Of a DNA stretch of 64,000 nucleotides, positions 11,901 to 23,399 are shown piece after piece. The notes under the pieces were generated by a model. The model was not told the DNA's origin, searched no databases, and saw nothing but the letters and a program-made list of their open reading frames with translations. Positions within the stretch are counted from its first letter, which is position 1; each line of letters begins with the position of its first letter. The stretch covers positions 32,283,054-32,347,053 of the forward strand of contig NC_054704.1 of assembly GCF_016097555.1 (NCBI RefSeq), written 5' to 3'. A program made the position numbers and the translations under genes. Source of the DNA: Gigantopelta aegis. Lineage: Eukaryota; Mollusca; Gastropoda; Neomphalida; Peltospiridae.

Positions 11901-14900
11901 CAGTGGTATCGTTAAACAAAACATTTCATTTCAACTTATTTTCGTGTTTATATCCAATTAAGTTTGAAGCACGTTGTCCTGAGTACACACCTCTGCTATC
12001 TGGGCTGTCTGTCCAGGATAGTGGGTTAGTTGTTAGTGGTTACAAACAAAACAAACTTTAACAAACACACACTAGTTACTACCCTTATATACTCAAAGGC
12101 AAAAGTTATTGTGACATGGATTGTTTGGAGTAATAAATTTGTGAATGGATTTATGGATGTAAACCAGAGAAAATGTGCATGAAACAGCTCAAAGAAATAC
12201 AACCAAGCAGTTGTTGCAGCGATTGCATGCTTTGTGCAAGAAACATGGAATATTCGGGAGAAATGCTGTCCAGTGTTTACCATAAAAGGCCACACATTCA
12301 GTCACAAATCATTGCCACTCTGTGCAGCCTTCGGAAGTCCAGACATCAGAAAAACACCATTAGTGAACTGTTTGATGCAATGTCTTCATGCCACACCTCG
12401 GTGAAAATGACAGATGGCGAGTCTTGGGGATGCTTGAATTTGGGACTCGCAGCGTGACATTGCACATCAATTCAACATCCACAGAAACACCATGTGGCAC
12501 TTATGGCGACTATATCAACAAAACAACCAGGTCAGGGACCGTCCCCATAGCGGCCAACCACCCATGACAACCCCTCGCCAAGACACATGGATCCGAACCA
12601 CGCATCTGTGAAACAGGTTCCAGCCAGCAACCCTCACAGCCTGTACGATCCCTTTCTCCAGCATTTAGTTACCTCAATGAGCCGACGGTGCCAGGCCTGT
12701 ATCAATGCTCAAGGTGGACACACTCGCTACTGACTGTGTGAACTTCGCTCTGGACCCCCTCTAGTATGTGGCTCATTTGCATATGGCAGATGCGCCCTTT
12801 TGATGCACTATTGCTTGTTTCCATACATTTGTATCTTCGGACATTTGTCTTTCCATGTTATAACATTTCATACACAGCAGTGAAAACTTATCATCAATTA
12901 TCTTTGTCTTTTGTGTGTCACAATAACTTTTGCCCTTTAGTATATAAAGAAAAATAAAAACTTTTTTTTTAATGAATGTCATCCGTTTCTGTCCTTTGCA
13001 ATAGTAATTTTGAACAGGGTGTCTGAATTTTGACCAAATACTGCCTTGGGTCAAGATTTTGAATATGTTAAACGTATTTGGATGTTATTTTACAGAACTA
13101 TTACTGCATTAAATATTATCATGTTTCAGGAAGGTATCTTAGCACTGATTGAGCCTATTAACTCGAGGGTTTCGTTCCCAAAATACTTCTTATCACAACC
13201 AGAAAAAGGTGAGTTGTACAGCCAGTAAATCCAGTGATCATTATTGGCTTACCTCGTATGTCGGGTGTTTTCTAACTCTACATGTTTGAAACATTATAAC
13301 ACAAGAAATACAGTAATTATTAATCAATAATTCAAGAGAATAAATGGCAGTTGTGATCAAAAGACCAGACTGCCTGCTCCTGGTGAGTGAAAAACCTGGC
13401 ATTTACAGGGACCATTTGGTTCAGTATCACGTCGTGATTCGTTACACAAATTTTTAAGATTGCTACACAATTTTAGAAAATTAAATCTTGGTGAAAATTG
13501 ATTAGAAATATCTCTAATCAAGATTTTGAAAACAAAATGTTCCCTGATTTAATATAAACAAGGAAGGAAATGGTTTATTTAACGTTGCACTCAACACATT
13601 TTATTTATGGTTATATGGCGTCTGACATGGTTGAGGTCTACACAGGTATTGAGGGAGGAAACCCGCTGTCACCACTTCATGGGCTACTCTTTTCGATTAG
13701 CAGCAAGAGATCTTTTATATGCACCATCCCACAGACAGGATAACACATACCACGTACCAGTCGTGGTGTACTGGCTGGAGCGAGAAATGGCCCATTGGGC
13801 CCAGTGACAGGGATTGATCCCAAACCGACCGAGCATCAAGCGAGCACTTTACCACTGGGCTACGTCTCGCCCCCTAATATAAAAAAAGTGATTCCTATCC
13901 AACAGTTGATTTAAAATTCAGACCGAATTAGTTGCATTTTATTTAGGTATCAGACAGGCAATCAAGTTGACTTTTTTGTTTTTGATTTGATTACCCCTAA
14001 AGAAGTACACTTTTCAAATATGTATGATTTATTCCTACTTACTTGAAGTTTTTGCATTAAGATCATGCTGAAATATGATTATGATTATGACCCCTAAAGA
14101 AGTATACTTTTCAAATATGTATGATTTATTCCTACTTACTTGAAGTTTTTGTATTAAGATCATGTTGAAATATGATTATGTGATTGTAGTTCTTTCGTTG
14201 TTTTTGTTTTTTGCAGCTTTGAAATATGTAAAGAAAGTGAATCATCCAAACCTGAAAATGCAGTTTGTAAGTCTTTGCATGCATGTTATAACACATGGCC
14301 AGTTTCTTATGGATGGAAATATATACACAAATAGACTGTAACATGAATAACAAAAATTATGATTACTCTGAGATTATTGCATATGAATTTCTCAAATGAG
14401 TTTCACAAATTTTGTATGGCATTCCATAATTTATTTATTATTCACAAACTGTGATTTATAACAAACATTAAATATGAGTGTAATCGCTTCACAATTGATG
14501 TTGATAACATTCTGCGATGTCAGTTACAATGACATTGAATAATGTCAATTTCAGAAACCGCGACTGCTGCAAGCTTACAGCTTAACTTAATAGTGATGTT
14601 AGAAGTGTGCTATAACAGTTTTCAATGTATTATTATGACCCATGCCATAAAGATAGGACGGGAAAATATGGTATTTATGAAACTGTTTATTGTAGGCTAA
14701 TGGCCCATGTAGGTAATAAATTCACATATCCTGCATCCATTGATCCTTCACAGTTTACCCAGAATTACAATGGCTGACATCACATCTGTTTCCAGTTCTA
14801 GATTTAGTTTTTATTGTTTTCACTGTTTATTGACTATTGTCATATTTTTAAGTATTGCAGTTCATATATTTTTTTACATTTTACATTATTTCATTTCAGG

Positions 14901-17900
14901 ACTTTTTTCATGTGCAAATCATGGATGGTAATCTTACAAGTAAATTAAAAGAATATTTACCACACATCGGTAAGTATAATCCCCCAAAACACTCTATGGT
15001 CTAAATACTGTCTTCTTTGCTTGGGCCAGTAGCCGATGTATTTTTCTTGCTGGGTTATTGCAGTGTGCAACAAATGTTGAGAAAGTCTCTAGTCTTCACA
15101 GAAGCTTTGGTTAGTGTCCTGTACATTATAGTTATACAGTTGATTATTTGCAGTAGCCCAGGTAAACAATTCAGTTGTTAGTGGATTTGTTGAACCCTGG
15201 TTATTGTTAAATAATTTTTCAAATTTATTCCTTGGATTTGGTGAGTTGAGTAGTTTCTGGTTCAGATGTCATCTGTGTAACCAGTTTAACTTGTTTGTCC
15301 AACAGATATCTTTTAATCATTTAAATTTTTGACCGGCCTCGGTGGCGTCGTGGCAGGCCATCGGTCTACAGGCTGGTAGGTACTGGGTTCGGATCCCAGT
15401 CGAGGCATGGGATTTTTAATTCAGATTCCGACTCCAAACCCTGAGTGAGTGCTCCGCAAGGCTCAGTGGGTAGGTGTAAACCACTTGCACTGACCAGTGA
15501 TCCATAACTGGTTCAACAAAGGCCATGGTTTGTGCTATCCTGCCTGTGGGAAGCGCAAATAAAAGATCCCTTGCTGCCTGTCGTAAAAGAGTAGCCTATG
15601 TGGCGACAGCGGGTTTCCTCTCCAAATCTGTGTGGTCCTTAACCATATGTCTGACGCCATATAACCGTAAATAAAATGTGTTGAGTGCGTCGTTAAATAA
15701 AACACTTCTTTCTTTCATTTAAAATTTACACACATGAGTGTAATAATTTCTTTATTATCCATATTATTAGTTATTTTTTTATGAATAACTAGGATCGTCT
15801 CAAAATGTTTCAACCACAATAGTCTTATTCAACTTACTGTGCTAGCACAACAAATATGCTATTCAACCTGAGTCATACCTACACACTGCAGAATTCTCTC
15901 CCTTGCCGGATATGCGCAATGCTATCCTTGCACGGGTTACCTGTAACTACATTCTCAATTCTGCAGTCCACCTGTTAACACCTGTTTAAGCTTTGGCAAA
16001 AAGTTTTCTTTTGGTCCTGACGGTACGCGTAGGATCCAGACAGTCATTGCGGCTCAACACGTCGTGTCTGTGCGCAGGGCAGCGGAAAGGGGTCGACCTC
16101 TTTTTCCGTCCGACTGCCATCGTTTCACACTTTGGACATGTTTAACACTCCACCCTTTTCTGAGGCATGGGTTTTTTTGTAGTGTTGTCTACCATTTCCT
16201 CTCCCTGGGGAGATGTTTTTCCTCCCTTTCATGGGGATGAGTTTTTGTTTTGGGAAGCCCCTTTTTATTCCCAAAAGTTTTGTTTTTGACGCCTTGTTAC
16301 TGTATGTCGTGGTTCGTCCTATCTCCATGTCATTACTTCAAAGGAGCTTTTTGGGTACGGGTAAGTCCTCTATTTTCTTACCTCTTCCCATTAATGTTGA
16401 ATTCACGTGCTCTAACGGTGTCATTGCACGTCCGTTATAGCATATTTGTTGTGCTAGCACAGTAAGTTGAATAAGACTATTAGAAAATTTGTTTCTAATT
16501 TTCATTATTTTTCATACTTACCTAGTGCTAGGACAACAAACTATACCTCCCACCCACCCCTATGAGGCTTTCCCTTGGTGGGTTTGGGTTGATTTTGAAC
16601 CGAGAATAAAGTTACAGGTAGCCCGTGCAAGAATAGCATTGCGCATATCCGGCAAGGGAGAGAATTCTGCAGTGTGTAGGTATGACTCAGGTTGAATAGC
16701 ATATTTGTGGTGCTAGCACTAGGTAAGTATGAATAATAATGAAAATTAAAAACAAATTTTCTAATTATAAAGAGACTATGAGTAAAGACTGGTGAAGCAA
16801 CATCATGATATGATGCCGCTTGCCAAAATGATTTCATTACACTTGTTATTACACATGTGCTTCATATGATTTTTGACCGGCCTCGGTGGCGTCGTGGCAG
16901 GCCATCGGTCTACAGGCTGGTAGGTACTGGGTTCGGATCCCAGTCGAGGCATGGGATTTTTAATCGAGATACCGACTCCAAACCCTGAGTGAGTGCTCCG
17001 CAAGGCTCAATGGGTAGGTGTAAACCACTTGCACCGACCAGTGATCCATAACTGGTTCAACAAAGGCCATGGTTTGTGCTATCCTGCCTGTGGGAAGCGC
17101 AAATAAAAGATCCCTTGCTGCCTGTCGTAAAAAGAGTAGCCTATGTGGCGACAGCGGGTTTCCTCTAAAAAAAAACAGTGTCAGAATGACCATATGTTTG
17201 ACGTCCAATAGCCGATGATAAGATAAAAAATCAATGTGCTCTAGTGGCGTCGTTAAATAAAACAAACTTTACTCATATGATTTTTGTTAACTCCGTTATG
17301 TTGAACCATGTGGATAATAATGTAGTAAATTTCGCACTTTGACATGCTATTTTTACAACTTTGACATTTCTAGGCAAATCCCTTTGTACTAGTTCCAGTT
17401 AGAAAAGAAAACATATTCTGGTTAATTGACATAGTTTTGTTTATTGCAGGACACATTCAGATTTCCCAGGTTCCCGACAGAGGGGAGCCTGATGATGGGG
17501 GAGAGATTAACTACCGCTACATCTTCAAATTGCTGGAAGACTTGCACTATGATGGCTACATTGGCCTTGAGTACAAACCTAGAGGTTTGTCGGTTATACA
17601 AAAATAGTCATTTTATTATTTTTATTTATTTAAAAAAAGAAGGTTTTTGCTTCTTTATTGTCCTTACTTGGTCGAAACAATAAACCCTCTAATTTAATGA
17701 AGTTATTGTATTGCTCTTGGCTATAGTGGCAGAGTCTGGCTAAATGCCATCTATTAAACATGATCTCACCCTTGTCAAGTAAATCTGATGTGAGAGCATA
17801 TAATTGTAGTAGTTGTAATACAGTCAAATCCACTTAATTGGATGTCGGATTATTGAATATTTCGGATATTTGAATATGTTTGTCCTGCACGGAACCATTT

Positions 17901-19793
17901 GCCATTATGACAATACAAAATCCAACGGTTAATTGGATGTGTTTTTTAACGTGTTTTCGGATATTTGAATATAAAATTATCCTTGCCGAATGGCAATTGC
18001 ACGTAAAACATAGGAAAGTTTGTGTTACTTGATGTGTTTTTTTTTAATTTATGATCGTACGTAATACCATACTATCGTACATGCAAAAATTAATACTTTT
18101 AATTTTATTTAAAATGACTCGTTATTAATCAATACATTTCAACAAATTGTTTTCTTGTTTCTTAAATTATTTCGGATGACTCGTTATTAATCAATACAAT
18201 ACATCGTAATTAATCCAACTCTGAGATTCATCTCAAATGTGACCCAATGGCCGAGACAATGCAGGACAATCAAGGATCAAAGTCGGTCATTCCCACCTTG
18301 TTGGCGGCCATGTGCGTTTCGTAAGCAGGCATCCCTTAATCTCATGTCGGCCACTTTTGAAGCAGTGTATGTTTAATCCATAAATAAACACTTGTCAGAT
18401 ATTTTTCTCTATGAATTGTCGGTGACAGTAACAAACAAAAGCCGTTTGCTACTAGTGTTATTTTTAGCGGGATCTTTTGATCACGTGATTTTTCCTCTGC
18501 AGCTCACAATGTGAGGCCCCATTTGGGGTGACCGATTATGGTGATTATTGTTTAAATTGTTAAATGCCGACAAAAGGTAAGTTGTAGGAGATTTTCTTAG
18601 CAAGTTGGATTAATCATCTTTTGGCTATAAATATTGACAAGAACTCTTTTTTTTTCACAATGTCAACATGGCAAATAAACGGAAAGGAAACGATTTATCT
18701 TTGGCTCAGAAATACGACGAGATATGTGCCCAGTATCTAGCCAATGCTAACCCAGAACGAAAAAGACAGAGAACAGGAAAAGCAGCCAATGTGGAGAAGG
18801 CCTTATCAGAATGGTTTTCCGTCGCCAGACAAAAAGACATTCCAATATCGGGCCCAATATTAGCGTTTGTGTTTGTGTTTTTCCTTCTGTTACATTGAAT
18901 AACGGCCTTTCACTTATTTGACTTTGGCCAGTCTAGTTTACCTGTCAAATCAGTTACAAATGCACACAGATAATAGTCAGATAGACGTCCTGGTAAAATA
19001 CAGAACATGGAAATGACTACTTATTCAAGATTATATTGGGTGGTTGGGGTGGGGTCTTGTTGCACTTGATTTACAAATGTACAAAGAAGTTAATAATGGC
19101 CATTTAATTATCAAGAAGTTAATAACGGCCTTTTAATTATTTGACTGTGGCCAGTCTAATTGAGCTTCCGGTGGTTTTATCTGGTCATTAGATGTTTAGT
19201 CACTTCTGCTTCTAGGCGTACAAACGGCATTAACTGTTGTCTCTTGTATTTATCAAGTTTATAGACAAACTTGATAATGGCAACAGAGTCACAATATGGA
19301 ACTTGGAATCGGTATTTTATTAACACAAAATACTTACCGGTTTTTGACGAAAATTCCACATGTCATGAGGCCCAAATTGGGAGAATCGTAATTAGGGTTT
19401 GCATAAATCAACGAGGTCTTAATTGGGTATATCGTATGTCGAAACTGTACCTTCGGTTTATTGAATATGCCGCTTATTTGAATATATTTTTGTTGCACGA
19501 GGCACATCCAAATAAGCGGATTTGACTGTATTACCTAATTTTACCAAGTGATCCAGACAGAACCAGCAAAAGGAAGAGTATTTTAGTAGTGAAATGATTC
19601 TACTAGCCATACAATTTCTCATTCACCAGTCTGTAAAAAACTGGATTCTTGGGTAAAAAGCCACTGGTTTAATTCATTCAGAGTAGGTAGATTTGTTTCA
19701 TAATAACGCATTCTTACACTTGATCTTACATTTTTTTCAGGTGACACTGTGGAGGGACTGAAATGGGTAAAAGAGATGGGTTATAGCTTGTAG
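5912..19793 (+). CDS. HYI: Hydroxypyruvate isomerase (complete, 8 exons)
   Basis: Exons 5912-6179, 9947-10058, 11462-11561, 13130-13208, 14217-14266, 14900-14969, 17450-17584 and 19741-19793 join in phase to 288 codons plus stop. The product is a TIM-barrel isomerase of the Hyi/AP-endonuclease-2-like superfamily that interconverts hydroxypyruvate and tartronate semialdehyde. Family landmarks are present: FAANLSFMF near the N terminus, ALIEPIN (Glu168), MQFDFFH (Asp204), GHIQIS (Gln230) with RGEP, and LEYKPRG (Glu267). These match the four metal- or substrate-binding residues of bacterial Hyi. The human protein is about 277 residues, so length fits. Two starts are possible: Met1 adds an Arg-rich, acid-poor 22-residue leader resembling a mitochondrial presequence, while Met23 begins right before the conserved domain. 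Introns carry MITEs, SINEs, a Tc1 remnant, a DIRS-like element and a Tigger derivative, but no exon is disrupted. Confidence 0.95.
7212..7479. mobile_element. hAT-type MITE with 8-bp target duplication
   Basis: Inverted ends CATGGGCGTCAATCC and GATCGACACCCATG enclose a GT- and G-rich centre. Perfect 8-bp duplications TGTCAAAG flank it at 7204-7211 and 7480-7487, as expected for the hAT superfamily. There is no coding capacity. Confidence 0.8.
7628..7700 (+). repeat. SINE body fragment
   Basis: Only the body segment GGCTGTGGTGTGTACTATCC to GATCCCTTGATGCTAAATGA remains. Confidence 0.75.
10411..10611 (-). repeat. SINE body with tail 1, head lost
   Basis: Reading minus, the body (CAAAGGCTGTGGTATGTACT) runs into tail 1 (CCTTAACCATATGTCTGACA, then AAAATGTGTTGAGTGTGTCG). 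It lies in HYI intron 2. Confidence 0.8.
10745..11250 (-). repeat. SINE head 1 and tail 2 fragments separated by ~370 bp
   Basis: Tail 2 remains at about 10749-10796 and a head with GCAGGATGTAGCCCAGTGGT at about 11165-11248. The body is replaced by unrelated AT-rich DNA that itself carries a diverged internal duplication (about 10798-10845 and 10948-10990). Confidence 0.5.
11612..11935 (+). repeat. SINE head 1 with tail 2, full length
   Basis: The head has TAGCTCAGTTGGTTGAGTGC (A box). The shared body follows, then tail 2 (TTTGACATCCAATAGCTGAT, ending in TCGTTAAACAAAACA). It lies in HYI intron 3. Confidence 0.85.
12170..12740 (+). mobile_element. Tc1-like transposon remnant, internally deleted
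   Basis: The first part encodes an N-terminal helix-turn-helix-like segment in shifting frames, with recognisable [20 protein letters not shown]-like and PRQDTWI pieces. It then jumps to a C-terminal piece resembling the family ending [17 protein letters not shown]. The catalytic DDE part is absent. Possible end-like sequence CCTTGGGTCAAGATTTTGAA lies near 13042-13061. Stops and frameshifts show it is dead. It lies in HYI intron 3. Confidence 0.65.
13567..13874 (-). repeat. SINE head 1 with tail 1, full length
   Basis: On the minus strand, GGGGGCGAGACGTAGCCCAG starts the head. The body and tail 1 follow, ending near ACGTTAAATAAACCATTTCC. A short TAATATAAA motif flanks both sides. It lies in HYI intron 4. 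Confidence 0.85.
13993..14186. repeat. 97-bp direct duplication before HYI exon 5
   Basis: Two nearly identical 97-bp units, each starting ACCCCTAAAGAAGTA, lie head to tail and end about 30 bp before the acceptor of exon 5 (14217). They may include branch-point-region sequence. Confidence 0.85.
15331..15714 (+). repeat. SINE head 2 with tail 1, full length
   Basis: Head 2 begins GACCGGCCTCGGTGGCGTCG and carries the B box GGGTTCGGATCCC. The body is shared with head-1 copies, and tail 1 ends TGAGTGCGTCGTTAAATAAA. Flanking repeats of about 13 bp (TCATTTAAATTT-like, 15317-15330 and from 15715) are the target duplication. It lies in HYI intron 6. Confidence 0.9.
15819..16764. mobile_element. DIRS-type non-autonomous retroelement with ICR-like junction
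   Basis: Inverted arms of about 130-150 bp (15820-15950 and 16614-16763) differ at only 3 sites over a 107-bp core. An internal block at 16437-16536 is complementary to the outer end of the left arm (42 bp identical) directly followed by the complement of the outer end of the right arm (2 differences in about 51 bp). This is the internal complementary region layout known from DIRS-1. No target duplication is visible, as expected for tyrosine-recombinase retroelements. No coding region is visible; the element looks structurally whole but non-autonomous and fairly young. Confidence 0.65.
16875..17272 (+). repeat. SINE head 2 with tail 2, full length
   Basis: Head and body are nearly identical to the copy at 15331, but after GCGGGTTTCCTCT the element switches to tail 2 (TTTGACGTCCAATAGCCGAT, ending TCGTTAAATAAAACAAACTT). 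Perfect 13-bp target duplications TCATATGATTTTT lie at 16862-16874 and 17273-17285. Confidence 0.92.
17821..19528 (+). mobile_element. pogo/Tigger transposon, internally deleted
   Basis: Ends CAGTCAAATCCACTTAATTGG and its inverted partner (CCAAATAAGCGGATTTGACTG read forward) match over about 21 bp with two differences. They are flanked by TA, and a further inner repeat resembles TTGAATAT at both ends. A frame at 18668-18898 encodes 76 residues. It covers an N-terminal CENP-B-type helix-turn-helix ([16 protein letters not shown]) and the start of the second one ([22 protein letters not shown]), after which the transposase is deleted. The DDE domain is missing, so it could only be mobilised in trans. 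It lies in HYI intron 7. Confidence 0.85.
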
Positions 19794-20260
19794 AAGTGGA
19801 TTACGGTTTGACTGGAAAACATCCTTGTGGAAAACAAGCAAGTGTTTGTATAGATGAAACAAATTGGTTGTTGATGTTAGATGACAGAAAATTCAGCTTT
19901 GGTAATGGAAGATGAATAATTGTGAAAAGGACTCTTCATGCTCATATATGATATATGCCAAATGTGTATTGATTGGAATTGGTTTAAAGGTGTATTGTAA
20001 ATATGTACCATATAATGGGGAACATGCCTGACATAAATTATGTAATTTTAGTTGTGTATAACTGATCATAAGCAAATCTTGTGCTATGAGTAGTACATTA
20101 AACTGTCACCAGTTTATGTAGCTTTTAAATATGTGCCAAATGTGTATTGATTGGAATAATTGATTTAAAAGTGTGTTCTATATATGAAGAGCTCTTTTCC
20201 AAAACGCTATAATATCCATTTTCATTGTTTTGAGGAAAATTACAATTTGTGCCCGGAGAG

Positions 20261-20266
20261 AATAAA
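20261..20266 (+). promoter_or_regulatory. Probable HYI polyadenylation signal AATAAA
   Basis: AATAAA lies 468 nt after the HYI stop codon and is the first canonical hexamer in that 3' region. It would give a 3' UTR of about 0.5 kb ending before the convergent transposase-like gene, whose stop codon is at 20533. Confidence 0.6.
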
Positions 20267-20532
20267 GTTAACAAACTTCTTTTTTCTGTTATAATGTTTT
20301 ACTTTGGAACTAATAAAACTTGTCTAATAATAACATTCAAATGTAACAGATGATTTTGGATTTTTAAAATTGTTATAATATTAAAAAAATTTCAGATCGC
20401 TATATATCCAAAAACAATTCTCTTCAAAATGCTATATCTCAGAAAATGCAATCGATTGTAAAGAAACATATTTTAAATGAACACACAACAAGTCTGTCCC
20501 ACTTCTGAAATGTATAGATCTAAATGTCGGAC

Positions 20533-23329
20533 TCATTCTTCACCACTACTCTCTGTTTTATCCTCATTTATGTGGGACAGTGCGCCATCATAAAATGCAT
20601 GGACTTCTTCAGATGCACCTATTTCTTTAAGAAGTGCCAGTACATCTCGTTTCTTGGCTGCCGTAACTGTTGACTCCATCGGAAGTGAGGCCGGTTTGAA
20701 GTCTGCCCATTTTTTGCCCCTTTTCAGTACGCTGTGATAGCAGTACTCACCACTGTATGATGGTTTGAAACCAACTTTGTCATTGTTTAGTTGGAGCATG
20801 CGGGCCTCACTTATTTTGAAAGTTTTTTGCACTTTCAAGCATGCTTGAGTAGCAGAGCGGTAATCAAAAGACTGCCAGTCTTCTCCATAAACATAGACAT
20901 TCCCAAATGTCTTCAGGATACAGTAATACTGATCTGGTAGTAAGATAGTATCTAATTTGCGAACACTCTGTTCGATTCTCCCAAAGACACGGTCCGCAGG
21001 CAAGAAGCTGTGCCCCCTGATGGGGAATGTGAATTCAATGTTTAGACCAGGAAAAGCTATTCGAAGTGCCAAGAGCATGGACACTATATTCATGTTTTTA
21101 TTTTGTCCAAAACAAGAATCGCTATAAAGGCGAAGTTGCTTCCGTGTATTAAGTGTTTCACGTATTGGACCATTGAGTTGGTGTCGGAAACAGTGGTTCA
21201 GGGCAGATGCTATCATATTACTATCCTTTTTATTGTGATGTTCTAACCAAGCATAAAGATGAACATCATCTTTATTCTGTCTACTATCCTTTCCATGGTG
21301 CACGACAACTCCGAATAGGTATAGGTAGAGTTGCCTGGAGTAGTAGGCCTGTCCTATTGGTGTTTTGGGCAATACTAGATTTTGCATCATGTCAAAACAA
21401 ACTGTTACTGTGCCTTCATCAACTCTCCCTAGTAGGTCATAAAATACACGAGCTCGTCGCCGGTGCAAAATGAAAGCAGCCGTCTCATTCTGCTTTTCAA
21501 TTTCAGTCATGTTGGGATCTGTAATCTTCATCTTGTACTTGGTACATATTGAACAGGCATCCGTGGCTGGATGTCCAAAACCCAGATTGAATTTGGCAGA
21601 GAAGATAGAGTAATAAAGTGAATAACTAACTTGGGCATGGTTTTGAGCCTCAAAGAGTTGATGCATTTTATTCACACTTAAGTCACTCGGTAGATATTTC
21701 TGCCCAGGGGCTCCCCTGCGTCCATAATGGCTGGCTCTGCATGTAAAAGTTCTTATATGCTGAACTATTAGTTCCCTCCTCCTGTCATTTTCTGCTACAT
21801 TTCGGGCACCACCTCTTCTCTCGGGACGTGCATCAGCTGTCCTAGCATAGTAACGAGCCACTCGTGAAACTCGGTCCTTGCTGATTCCTGAAATGACAAG
21901 AACCATAAAGGGTCAGAATCTTGTTCATTGGTTAAAGCGTCCAGCCAAAGGTGCGTGGGGTTGTAGGATCTGTGCTTTTTAGTGGACCTGCTAGAACTGT
22001 TGGGCCTTTTCAGTTCCAACCAGTGGTCCACGACTGGTACACCAAAGGCTGTGGTATGTGCTATCCTGTTTGCATATAAACGATCCCTTACTGCTAATCG
22101 AAAAACAGTAGCCTGTATGGCGGACCATGTGTCGAAATAACCAGATGTTTGACATTCAATAGCCGACGATTAATTAATCGATGTGTTTCAGTGGTGTCGT
22201 TAAACAAATCAACTTTAATAAAATGTTTACACCTTAATTATAATTCGAGTCAGCCATTACTCGATATTAAAATGACGCAAGAATAGGCGACGTGGGATAT
22301 TTCTGGATGAAAATGACCTCATATTTCAACAACATCATTTGCGATGCCTATACACTACATGACACTAGTTCTAACGCGTTTATTTTCAGAATGTTGAACA
22401 ACTTACAATCTAAAATTGCTATTGAAATGTTTTTGTTTTATAACTATGAATGCATCCGTAAATTCTAGAATGTTGCTGATAGAATTAAACGGGCGTGTTT
22501 ATTTCTTTACCACTACGTTTTGTTGTGTCAATAATCATAGGCTGTTATGTGATAAATTATGATACCATCTAAAGTATTTTATTCAGCATTCTAACAGTGG
22601 CGTAACTGAGTTTATTTTTGGGGGGGCCAAAGGGGGGCAAGACCTTCGTCGGGGGGGGGGGGGGGGGGGGGGGGGCTGCTATATGCTACTGCAGTTTTTC
22701 CGTCATATTTATTGTGTACAATCAAATGTCAAATGGGGGGCCATGTGTGGGGGGGCCCCCAGGCCCCCCCCCAGTTACGTCACTGCATTCTAACAAACTA
22801 ATGTTACTTGGGGTCATGAAAAATGTAACGCTGGAAAGTTACGTGTGATAGGAATGTGACCATTAGAGATTAAACGAGGGTCGTGCAAGGGTTGAAGGAA
22901 AATAGTTTTGAAATAAAGACAATAATACTCACCTAGTACTTTGATAAAAGTATCTTTACAAACAGGCAGTTTCTCTGGGTGGCTCTCAGTCAGCAGACTA
23001 TATTTTACTGTGACATTCTGGTCTTTTCTGCGGTCTTCCGCATCGACCGTTTTGCGTCTCCGTTTCGCCTTGGTTATTGTCATCAATTGCACCAACGTCC
23101 TGTCCTGATCAGTTTTGTTTGGTGTTTCGTAAAATTTGTTAAAGTTCAACGCAAGATCGCTGTTTGTTAGCTTATTAGCATGGCAAAAGTGAGAGTTCAG
23201 TTCAGCAGTGTGTTTACACTCAAAATTAGGGAACGTTCCCCCACCAGAATGTCGCATTTTCTTCTTTTTCTCACGAAAATGTCCATCCTTATTTAACTTA
23301 CATTTTCTACCTCCTGCAGAAACCATCAC
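20533..23329 (-). CDS. DDE-type transposase-derived protein (DUF7869-like family), two exons, intact frame
   Basis: Exon 1 (23329-22933) ends at a GTGAGT donor and exon 2 (21887-20533) starts after a CAG acceptor. They join in phase to 583 codons without interruption. The N-terminal third is basic (KKKKMRHSGG, then AKRRRKT). It is followed by CKDTFIKVLGISKDRV and ERRGGARN, a short helical region typical of this family, and a zinc-binding-like CSIC near residues 244-247. The C-terminal half looks like an RNase-H-fold integrase core: FD at ~298, YSDSCFGQNKN with Asp at ~389, and GHSFLPADRVFGRIE with Asp ~431 and Glu ~438. Such proteins are common, multi-copy and mostly undescribed in invertebrates. 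The open frame suggests recent activity or domestication. The family name is from memory of its motifs; the DDE assignment is inference. The intron holds a SINE and an hAT-type MITE. Confidence 0.75.
21925..22215 (+). repeat. Diverged SINE with tail 2
   Basis: A degraded head (TTGGTTAAAGCGTCCAGCCA), the body (CAGTGGTCCACGACTGGTAC) and tail 2 (TTTGACATTCAATAGCCGAC) lie in the intron of the transposase-derived gene. Confidence 0.7.
22595..22785. mobile_element. hAT-type MITE with long G runs
   Basis: Inverted ends CAGTGGCGTAACTGAG and CCAGTTACGTCACTG, with 8-bp duplications CATTCTAA at 22587-22594 and 22786-22793. The centre contains a G run of about 25 and other G tracts. It lies in the intron of the transposase-derived gene. 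Confidence 0.85.
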
Positions 23330-23399
23330 AGATTCGTCTGAACCATCAAAATTGTTAATTTTTGGTGAACAATGATTAGCGAAATAACGCTAACACGCT

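Noticed and set aside
20193-20215. AAAACGCTATAATATCC as a definite terminal repeat of the transposase-derived gene
   Set aside because: The match to the other side is short and imperfect and no target duplication was found, so it is kept only as a hint in the findings.
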